Under the pieces are notes generated by a model. It saw only the letters and a list, made by a program, of their open reading frames with translations. It made no database searches and was not told the DNA's origin. Positions 14,320 through 19,330 of a stretch of DNA of 19,330 bases are shown here, piece after piece. Within the stretch, counting starts at the first letter, position 1, and every line of letters starts with the position of its first letter. The stretch comes from JBBRQP01 sp038226175. Lineage in GTDB: Bacteria; Cyanobacteriota; Cyanobacteriia; Gloeobacterales; Anthocerotibacteraceae. The translations under genes and the position numbers were made by a program. The DNA is taken from positions 1-19,330 of the forward strand of contig JBBRQP010000058.1 of NCBI GenBank assembly GCA_038226175.1, written 5' to 3'.

Positions 14320-15333
14320 ATGGGGATCAATAACCAGAAGACGCGCATTGCCGCCGCACTGCTTGCAACTATGCTGTGTACCACATCTAGGCCAGTGCAA
14401 GCGCAATCGACCCCGGCCACTAGTATCACCAACGACCTCCCAAAACGATTGCCCGTCCAGCTAGTAGATGACTTGCATTCTGCCTTTGGTGAGCATCATG
14501 CGCGGGCAGTGCATGCCAAGGGTATTATCCTTCAGGGGATCTTCAGCCCGAGTGCTGAGGCGAAAACCCTTACCAAGGCTGCGGTATTTGATGGAGCCGT
14601 GCCAATTATTGTGCGCTTCTCTAATTTCACGGGTATCCCAGATATCCCAGACACCAAGCTTGATGCTAATCCTCGGGGTTTCGCCCTTAAGTTCTTGTTA
14701 GCAGATGGCTCCAATCTAGATATTGTGACCCATAGTTTTAATGGTTTCCCTGTTTCTAGCTCCAGCGACTTTAGTTTACTCCTGCGTGCGAGTGGGCCAA
14801 AGGTGGCAAAACCCACACCCCTTGATGATTTTTTGGCGACCCACCCGAGTGCTAAGACCTTTCTGACAACGCAGAAGGCACCGCCCGAGAGCTTTGCGAC
14901 GGCGGCCTATTTTAGGGTGAATTCCTTTTTATTCACCGATGCGACTAATCGCAGCCATTATGTCCGTTACCGCTTTGTTCCCGATGCAGGGGAGCATTAT
15001 CTAGACGATGCGGCGCTCAAAACCAAAACCCCGACCTATTTAGCTGATGAGATCAGTACCCGAGTCGCAGCTCAGCCCGTGCGATTTGTCTGGTATGCCC
15101 AGATCGCCGAAGCGACTGACAAGATTGAGGATCCATCTTTAGCTTGGCCAGAGAATCGGCAGTTGGTTAAACTCGGGGTGATTACGATCAATCGCCTCGA
15201 CCCAAACACCGTTGCCGCCGATAAGAGTCTTTTATTTTTGCCAGGAAGCTTGCTACCAGGTATTGAGATCGCTGATCCGATGCTAACCGTGCGCAATGCC
15301 TCCTATCCTGCCTCCTTCCACGAGCGGCAATAG
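14320..15333 (+). CDS. Exported catalase-fold haem protein, SrpA-like
   Basis: 337 residues. Residues 1-29 form a signal peptide (basic MGINNQKTR, hydrophobic core, PVQAQ). The rest is a minimal catalase core like SrpA, the catalase-related protein described from a Synechococcus plasmid, and like periplasmic catalase-related peroxidases. The distal haem histidine is seen in RAVHAKGIILQGIF (His65). VPIIVRFSNFTG, NPRGFALKF and DIVTHSFNGFPV follow the catalase order. The C-terminal TVRNASYPASFHER holds the likely proximal Tyr. It is shorter than true catalases (about 480 residues), so peroxidase activity is more likely than strong catalase activity. AGAGGAAA precedes the ATG. It is divergent from the aldo/keto reductase, which suggests an oxidative-stress theme. 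Confidence 0.85.
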   Translation: MGINNQKTRIAAALLATMLCTTSRPVQAQSTPATSITNDLPKRLPVQLVDDLHSAFGEHHARAVHAKGIILQGIFSPSAEAKTLTKAAVFDGAVPIIVRFSNFTGIPDIPDTKLDANPRGFALKFLLADGSNLDIVTHSFNGFPVSSSSDFSLLLRASGPKVAKPTPLDDFLATHPSAKTFLTTQKAPPESFATAAYFRVNSFLFTDATNRSHYVRYRFVPDAGEHYLDDAALKTKTPTYLADEISTRVAAQPVRFVWYAQIAEATDKIEDPSLAWPENRQLVKLGVITINRLDPNTVAADKSLLFLPGSLLPGIEIADPMLTVRNASYPASFHERQ

Positions 15334-15357
15334 CACTGATCAAATAAGATGACCTTT

Positions 15358-15780
15358 GACACTCCCTGCCCTAAAGGTATGGGGGTTCTTGGTTCCATGA
15401 GTTAACCTTGCAAGATCGGATTGCTCCTCAGTTGTAGAGGCTGTTCTCTCCTTAAGCGTTTGACTTTCCCAGTGCCTCTGAGTAGTTTTTCATTCTCTTG
15501 GCAGAATGTTTAGTGCGGCATTGTAGTCATGGTTAATTCACATCCACATTGGCTTTTTGACCAGCATGCTACAGCTTGAGCAGTTCTGACTCGTATATTG
15601 GGTGGGTACAGCAATTATGATCCTGCCTATCACTTTGCCGTAATACGCAAGCCACGCTCTAGACATTGACCAACTAGCATCAGATAGGCTCTTAGCTAGA
15701 TCCTGATTCCTGATCATGTCAACAAGATTGAGCTTTATTTGATCTTGCTGATGTCCAAATTGCGGTTCGAGACACCACAC
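15358..15780 (-). mobile_element. IS200/IS605-family element remnant (right half with right-end hairpin)
   Basis: It contains the 3' part of a tnpB gene and, beyond its stop, the imperfect right-end hairpin typical of these elements (15362-15385, CTCCCTGCC, then CTAAA, then GGTATGGGGG). In this family that segment is also the 3' end of the guide (omega) RNA. tnpA, the left end and the front of tnpB are missing, so the element cannot move by itself. It lies directly after the SrpA-like gene. Confidence 0.7.
15490..15780 (-). pseudogene. tnpB: tnpB (IS605 OrfB, RNA-guided nuclease) C-terminal remnant
   Basis: The minus-strand frame reads DMIRNQDLAKSLSDASWSMS, then WLAYYGKVIGRIIIAVPTQY, then TSQNCSSCSMLVKK. 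This matches the last third of TnpB, including the first CxxC of its zinc ribbon. An in-frame TGA (near 15541) comes just where the second CxxC should be. After it the same frame continues as INHDYNAALNILPRE, holding the RuvC-III aspartate motif, before a final TGA (15490-15492). A neighbouring frame at the break reads CGCE, so small deletions have destroyed the second knuckle. The N-terminal two thirds, with RuvC-I, are gone. The nuclease is therefore inactive. Confidence 0.8.
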
Positions 15781-15826
15781 TCATGACCAAAACGTGGATA
15801 ATAGGAACACTAGAAGAGTCGTGGCA

Positions 15827-16078
15827 ATGCTGACACCAGAAAAATTTCGGAATGAAGTTGACCAATACTTTGATAGTGTCAGCGATGAGCAGTCCTCGGC
15901 TGATAGCCGCCCACTCTCTCCAGAACTACTTGAGCTACACCTAGTGACGGATGAGGTGGTTTCGCCAGTTGCGAAGGTTAGGAGTGCGGAGTCTGAACGA
16001 AATGCTAGGCGCCGGAAACAGCGTGATGAGCGGATAAAAGCTTTAAAAACTGCTCGCAAGAATAAAGTAAGGCATTAG
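15827..16078 (+). CDS. Small charged protein of unknown function
   Basis: 83 residues from the ATG at 15827; a GTG at 15794 would give 94. It begins MLTPEKFRNEVDQYFDSVSD, is acidic in the first half, and ends in a very basic, probably helical tail (ERNARRRKQRDERIKALKTA then RKNKVRH). I do not recognise a family. The split acidic/basic charge pattern is sometimes seen in small nucleic-acid-binding or plasmid-borne proteins, but that is a guess. It is flanked by a tnpB remnant and a stretch without genes. An opposite-strand frame of similar length covers the same bases; I prefer this strand because the composition is normal for a soluble protein. Confidence 0.42.
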   Translation: MLTPEKFRNEVDQYFDSVSDEQSSADSRPLSPELLELHLVTDEVVSPVAKVRSAESERNARRRKQRDERIKALKTARKNKVRH

Positions 16079-16248
16079 TCCCGCTCGGCAGTAGTAGTAT
16101 GTACCTCCCTCGCGTCCTTCAGTTTTTATCGAAAAAATTATGCCTGTGGACTTGCTCAATGAGCAGGCGTACTCCGAACATGGCGGTAATCCTTTTAAGG
16201 GCTTACACATATCACAACCAATTCTCCTTTCAAATACCAGGAAACTAG
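16079..16248. other. Short gap with no gene seen
   Basis: Between the small charged protein gene and the amber-interrupted gene. It contains a small bulged hairpin around 16142-16167 (TGCTC/GAGCA core). No coding frame is convincing, and the 5' part of the interrupted gene may have decayed here. Confidence 0.4.
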
Positions 16249-16632
16249 ACTGTAGTTGAGAAGGATGGAGGATTAACTTTTTATGCTTGGTTAAGTAAGT
16301 ATATGGAGGACTGCCTGACCGAGAATCAAATTGGAACGGATACTAACTATTTCAGTGGCTTCATCAAAGTTAAAAAACTAAAAATCTACGTGCTTTCCAA
16401 AGAGAACTATTAGTACGCTCCGTACATCAACAAGTCTAAAGTCATGACTCTTAACGCTCGCCAAATCTTAGTCTATCCAGAGAGTGAGATGCTTAATTTT
16501 CAAGTCTTCTCTTTTTTCCCGCCCGAAGGAGGCCGTGTAGTAAGCCTACACTGGCAATCGGATGGTAAATCAAAAATAAATGAGCCAGATTTAGCAGATG
16601 TAGTAGTGGGTACTTTCCGTTTCTTACCCTAG
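16249..16632 (+). pseudogene. Unknown gene interrupted by an in-frame amber codon
   Basis: One frame stays open from 16249 to 16632 except for a single TAG at 16411-16413. Before it, the protein reads GGLTFYAWLSKYMEDCLTEN, then NYFSGFIKVKKLKIYVLSKE, then NY. After it comes YAPYINKSKVMTLNARQILV, then YPESEMLNFQVFSFFPPEGG, ending VVVGTFRFLP. Composition is protein-like on both sides, so a single ancestral gene of at least 127 codons split by one mutation is the simplest reading. The 3' part could restart at the ATG at 16444 (62 residues), and the 5' part could start at the ATG at 16303. I do not recognise the family. Upstream of 16249 the frame is closed and no clear start exists, so the 5' end may also be lost. 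A hairpin follows at 16646. Confidence 0.45.
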
Positions 16633-16645
16633 AAAAAATTGAGAG

Positions 16646-16711
16646 AAAAGCGGAAGTGGTGGTAAGCCAGCGCAGTCTGTCTTTTCACCTGGTTTACCGC
16701 CGCTTTTATTT
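16646..16711 (+). terminator. Candidate terminator after the interrupted gene
   Basis: AAAAGCGG (16646-16653) pairs with CCGCTTTT (16700-16707). Inside it, GGTAAGCCAG (about 16661-16670) pairs with CTGGTTTACC (16689-16698), with one G-T pair and a bulge on the 5' side. The loop is long (about 18 nt). The 3' arm ends in TTTTATTTAT. It lies 14 bp after the stop codon at 16632. Confidence 0.5.
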
Positions 16712-16850
16712 ATCAACAGCACAGCAAGGTTGCCAATCTTTGTCTAGCTAAACCTACTGACTTTAACAGGTCACTCCAATCCGTTTGAGCGGTAGAGCTG
16801 AGGGGTACTTGCTGAAAAAACAGGGTGAGAGTATCTGCCCATAAGCCCTT
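16712..16850. other. Gap with no gene seen
   Basis: About 140 bases between the candidate terminator and the IS3 left end. No convincing reading frame, tRNA or repeat is visible. Confidence 0.4.
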
Positions 16851-17060
16851 TGACCTTGCCCCGGAGTAATAGAAACTTCGCTAAAGTTATTCTATTAGGA
16901 GAAGGCCGTCATGACTTCTAAGAAACGTTGCATTTTTACTGCTGAACAAAAGTCAGAAGTCGTCCGTATCGTCGAGCAATCAGGAAAACCCACAGCCCAA
17001 ATCGCCAGGGCAATGGGTATTGGCGAATCGATATTAAACAAATGGGTTAGTACTGTTTAG
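16851..17060 (+). mobile_element. IS3-family element, left end with truncated orfA
   Basis: A TGACC start at 16851, followed by TTGCCCCGGAGTAATAG, resembles the left terminal repeat of IS3-family elements, which begin with TG and carry a CCCC tract. The reading frame of orfA begins 60 bp inside, as is normal for the family. Coding stops at 17060, so only the first 210 bp or so of an element of about 1.2-1.5 kb remain. orfB, the DDE catalytic part and the right end are missing. Confidence 0.5.
16911..17060 (+). pseudogene. IS3-family transposase OrfA, truncated
   Basis: ATG to TAG, 49 residues: MTSKKRCIFTAEQKSEVVRI, then VEQSGKPTAQIARAMGIGES, then ILNKWVSTV. This is the helix-turn-helix front of IS3/IS911-type OrfA (a basic start, then T-A-E-Q-K, then IA-x-x-MGI-x-x-x-L-x-x-W). 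Normal OrfA is about 90-100 residues, with a leucine zipper and a frameshift into OrfB. Here it is cut right after the helix-turn-helix, and unrelated sequence with the tRNA remnant follows. AGGAG lies 9 bases before the ATG, so the start is convincing. Inactive as a transposase; it might still give a small DNA-binding peptide. Confidence 0.72.
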
Positions 17061-17131
17061 ACTCACCCAATTTATGCTAGTGACAGAGCCTAGAAGAGTC
17101 TTAGTGACAAGTATTCCAGGCTTTCTAAATA

Positions 17132-17182
17132 TGGAGCGGGTGGCGGGAATCGAACCCGCTACTACAGTTTGGAAGTCTGTAG
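17132..17182 (-). tRNA. tRNA-Gly(UCC) 3' half (fragment; candidate attachment site)
   Basis: Read on the minus strand, the sequence holds an anticodon arm with loop CTTCCAA (anticodon TCC), a perfect T arm GCGGG-TTCGATT-CCCGC, the 3' acceptor strand CACCCGC, discriminator T and an encoded CCA (17134-17132). The matching 5' acceptor strand GCGGGTG and a standard D arm are absent upstream, and the anticodon stem has an A-A mismatch at its loop end. It is therefore not a complete tRNA. Integrases of the tyrosine family often use exactly this part of a tRNA gene, and integration leaves a copied 3' half at one end of the element. Confidence 0.6.
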
Positions 17183-17445
17183 CCCAGCCGTTGAAACCAT
17201 TGCCTGGAGAGGGTTTTGCAATTACACAAGAATGCTTGCCTAAACTTTGCTTACTCAAACTCTGCCATCCCGCTCTAGGAGAGACTTTCAATTTTTCAAA
17301 GATATTTTAATCACGATAATGGCAATATGCAGTTACCTCCAATAATTTCTGACTCAGCTTTTTAAAATAAAGCAATTAAGTAGTATTTGAAGTGGTTAGG
17401 TCACGTTTTAACTAAACATATAAAAGCGGCTCTTACCACTCACAG
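17183..17445. other. Gap between tRNA remnant and replication gene
   Basis: About 260 bases, AT-rich near 17290-17430. No intact gene is visible. In the frame of the replication gene, an in-frame TAA at 17413-17415 closes it upstream, so the missing front of that gene is not simply hidden here in the same frame. Confidence 0.45.
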
Positions 17446-19092
17446 ATGTGGGTATCATCCTGGCAAACCTTTTTTAAATTGACCTGTGATGAATCACGAC
17501 CGACTCTTCAAGGAACTTCTGCGAACTTTTTTTCTGACCTTGATGCTTGTTTATTTGAGTGCATTAGCTGGGGGGAACGTGTGGCCTACGCCTCTAACTC
17601 TAAAAAGGATATCAAGAAATTAGAAATAGCTCTTACCCACCAGTTCCCGAATCTGGGCATCAAAGCTATCCACGCCGATAATATTTCTGAGGAAAACAAG
17701 GACTTCTTGAACCATATTAATGACCGTTTGGATGGGGTAGATTGTCTACTTTATTCACCGACTATCGGCACTGGCGTATCCATTGAAGCTGAGCACTTTG
17801 ACCGCGTTTTTCTCTGTGGTGTAGGCAATACTACCTTACCTACTGACCTCTACCAACAACAGGGCAGAATACGCCATCATAGAAGTAAGCAGATTGAGTA
17901 CTGGGTGGAAGAACGTTTGAGCCTCAGACCCCGCGACAGAGCTTGGATTGAGTCGGCCTTTGCCCAGGCTGAGCAGTTTACCTCGGGCGCATTACTCACC
18001 ACAGGCAACGAGAGACAAGTTTGGTTCTCTGACCTTTGGAGTGCGGTCAAGAGTGAAGAAGCTAGAGGACTCGTTCATTTATCTGAGTTTTTTGATTATC
18101 GAGTCCGGCAAGATGGACATACGATTGATGATGATTCTCCTCAGAGTCAAAATAGTTTAGCCATAGCCGGAGAACGCAGTAAGTTTTCTGCTGCTCAATT
18201 AAAACTTAGACGATTAAGCGGTATCTGTTTGGCGCAGGACTTGACCCCTAATCTTTATAGACAGTTGCATGACCTGCTCGAAGCGACGGGCTTCTTACCC
18301 CTCGAACGGCACTGGGAACTAGAACGTTACAGAATCAAGATGTTTTATGGACAAGAGGTAACGCCTGATTTAGTAGCGGCTGACCGTGAGGGCAAACTGC
18401 GATTAGAGATTAAGCAATACGAGCAGTATCACGCCACGGATGACGAGCTGATTGAACTGGATGAGTTGGAACGTGATTGGTACAGAGAGCATGAGCACCA
18501 TCACCGCTTACAGCATAATCTCTACCACAGTCTCTTCAAGAGTGCGGGAATAGAGGATTTAGCTTGTGGAAAAGAGCATGAATTTATAGTTAGTCAGTTA
18601 GGGGAGTTCTCTAAACTTGCCAAGCGTTATAGCAGGTCACTCTATGCCGCCTGTAAGCTGATTGTGCCTAGGGATATCGACAAAAACCCCGTACAGTTTC
18701 TGGGAATCATGCTGAGGAAGATGGGCTTGAAACTCACCCACGAACAACGTCGCGTGTCACGGCTGGTAGTGGGTAAGGCTTTAATAAATAAAAGCGCATC
18801 CAGTGACACCCGGCGCACGGACAACCGCACCCGTTTCCACTGTATCGAGCCAGAAAACGCCTCAAAGATGAAAAAATGGTACGACAGCCGCCAAAAAGTA
18901 GCTCAAACGATGAAAGAAGTGAGTAATTTGGTTCATCAAGTCGCTCAGAGCCTAGGGTTATTACCACTGTCGGTCATAGGCTATCTATCGGAAGCAGTTG
19001 GACATGTGCGAATAACGGGCGAGGCATGGCTAGAGCCACTATACGACGATGCGTTGATCCTGCTGGTGCATAATTGGGAACGCAGACAGTAG
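17446..19092 (+). CDS. CyRepA1-like plasmid replication protein, C-terminal part
   Basis: 548 residues that match the C-terminal half of the large cyanobacterial plasmid replication proteins (CyRepA1, with a primase-like DUF3854 region followed by an origin-binding-type helicase). The second RecA-like helicase lobe is at about 20-160: RVAYASNSKKDIKKLE, motif V LLYSPTIGTGVSIE (101-114) and motif VI DLYQQQGRIRHH (134-145). A helical, charged C-terminal region follows (RLEIKQYEQYHATDDELIEL; VQFLGIMLRKMGLKLT; TRFHCIEPENASKMKKW). The Walker A and DEAD-type lobe and the primase part, several hundred residues, are missing. An in-frame TAA lies at 17413, and the ATG has no clear ribosome-binding site. 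Most likely a 5'-truncated relic; a separately encoded helicase piece is possible. Confidence 0.7.
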   Translation: MWVSSWQTFFKLTCDESRPTLQGTSANFFSDLDACLFECISWGERVAYASNSKKDIKKLEIALTHQFPNLGIKAIHADNISEENKDFLNHINDRLDGVDCLLYSPTIGTGVSIEAEHFDRVFLCGVGNTTLPTDLYQQQGRIRHHRSKQIEYWVEERLSLRPRDRAWIESAFAQAEQFTSGALLTTGNERQVWFSDLWSAVKSEEARGLVHLSEFFDYRVRQDGHTIDDDSPQSQNSLAIAGERSKFSAAQLKLRRLSGICLAQDLTPNLYRQLHDLLEATGFLPLERHWELERYRIKMFYGQEVTPDLVAADREGKLRLEIKQYEQYHATDDELIELDELERDWYREHEHHHRLQHNLYHSLFKSAGIEDLACGKEHEFIVSQLGEFSKLAKRYSRSLYAACKLIVPRDIDKNPVQFLGIMLRKMGLKLTHEQRRVSRLVVGKALINKSASSDTRRTDNRTRFHCIEPENASKMKKWYDSRQKVAQTMKEVSNLVHQVAQSLGLLPLSVIGYLSEAVGHVRITGEAWLEPLYDDALILLVHNWERRQ

Positions 19093-19210
19093 AGGATTTG
19101 TCGCTAGGCCGACCATTCCCGCTAATTATCTGAGCCACTCCCATACTGGGCAGCTTTCATCATCCTTGGCAATAGGTTGTAGGATGACGACTTATACTCT
19201 TTCCGTTTGA
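19093..19210. other. Gap with a 7-bp hairpin
   Basis: TCATCCT (19160-19166) pairs with AGGATGA (19181-19187) around a 14-nt loop, about 70 bp after the replication gene's stop codon. No T tract follows directly. No gene is visible in this gap. Confidence 0.3.
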
Positions 19211-19330
19211 TTAGCAGGTTTTTGTTCTGGGCCACCAGTGGTAGAACAAGTATCTCTTGAGCAACTCGGTCTGCTTTGATAAACTACGACATCGTTGCTC
19301 TAATCGCTCTTCCACTTCTTCAATCGTCAC
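19211..19330 (-). CDS. Possible C-terminal end of an unknown protein, cut by window edge
   Basis: The minus-strand frame is open from the window edge to a TAA at 19211-19213 (39 residues): VTIEEVEERLEQRCRSLSKQ, then TELLKRYLFYHWWPRTKTC. The first 28 residues look like a charged helix; the Trp/Arg-rich end looks less natural, so the frame may be shifted or fortuitous. It would converge on the replication gene. Family not recognised. Confidence 0.25.
   Translation of the reverse strand: MTIEEVEERLEQRCRSLSKQTELLKRYLFYHWWPRTKTC

Noticed and set aside
15781..16059. Minus-strand frame of 92 residues opposite the small charged protein
   Set aside because: Ser/Arg/Phe-rich composition typical of an antisense shadow; the plus-strand frame looks more like a protein. 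Some doubt remains.
17074..17310. Open frame on the plus strand beginning MERVAGIEPATTVW (78 residues)
   Set aside because: It reads antisense through the tRNA-Gly fragment. The VAGIEPA pattern is a well-known false protein made by translating tRNA genes backwards.
1..19330. CRISPR array, complete tRNA, rRNA or intact insertion sequence
   Set aside because: No regularly spaced repeats, rRNA or complete tRNA cloverleaf was seen. All transposon traces are partial.

Overview
The window looks like a cyanobacterial chromosome segment. It carries a plastocyanin gene, a CRR6-type NDH-1 maturation factor, a fragment of a cyanobacterial plasmid replication protein (CyRepA1-like), an SLH-domain envelope protein and a DUF1565 beta-helix pair. 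I did not find the HIP1 octamer in a visual scan, and I cannot place the lineage further from this sequence alone.

Layout. 1-1450 is a left accessory edge: the tail of an IS630-like transposase, about 300 bp with no gene, then a minus-strand Phd/YefM antitoxin and VapC/PIN toxin overlapping by ATGA. 1450-9240 is an envelope-oriented block. It holds an SLH protein (minus), a YqiA-type esterase, a secreted Thr/Asn/Gly-rich protein with a strong terminator, an LCP (LytR-CpsA-Psr) ligase-type protein, two tandem secreted beta-helix proteins, and an ABC ATPase overlapping the second of these. 9251-12984 is core metabolism and photosynthesis: CRR6 and ribosomal protein bL28 (minus), plastocyanin with its terminator and a long leader that can fold (minus), then serA and a short RNase D-like exonuclease overlapping by TGATG. 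13095-15333 is a divergent pair: an aldo/keto reductase (minus) and an exported SrpA-type catalase-fold protein (plus) with a good -35/-10 promoter.

15340-19330 is a second accessory region dense in broken genes: an IS200/IS605 tnpB remnant with its right-end hairpin, a small unknown gene, an unknown gene split by an in-frame amber codon, the left end of an IS3-family element with truncated orfA, a 3' half of tRNA-Gly(UCC) with encoded CCA, and a 548-residue C-terminal part of a CyRepA1-like replication helicase. The tRNA 3' half beside a plasmid replication gene suggests a decayed integrated plasmid or integrative element. That is an inference.

The least explained items are the foldable petE leader with competing stems, the beta-helix/SPOR-like/orphan ABC ATPase cluster, and the amber-interrupted small gene. 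I found no clear defence system or CRISPR array; the only such candidate is the VapC/Phd-type module.
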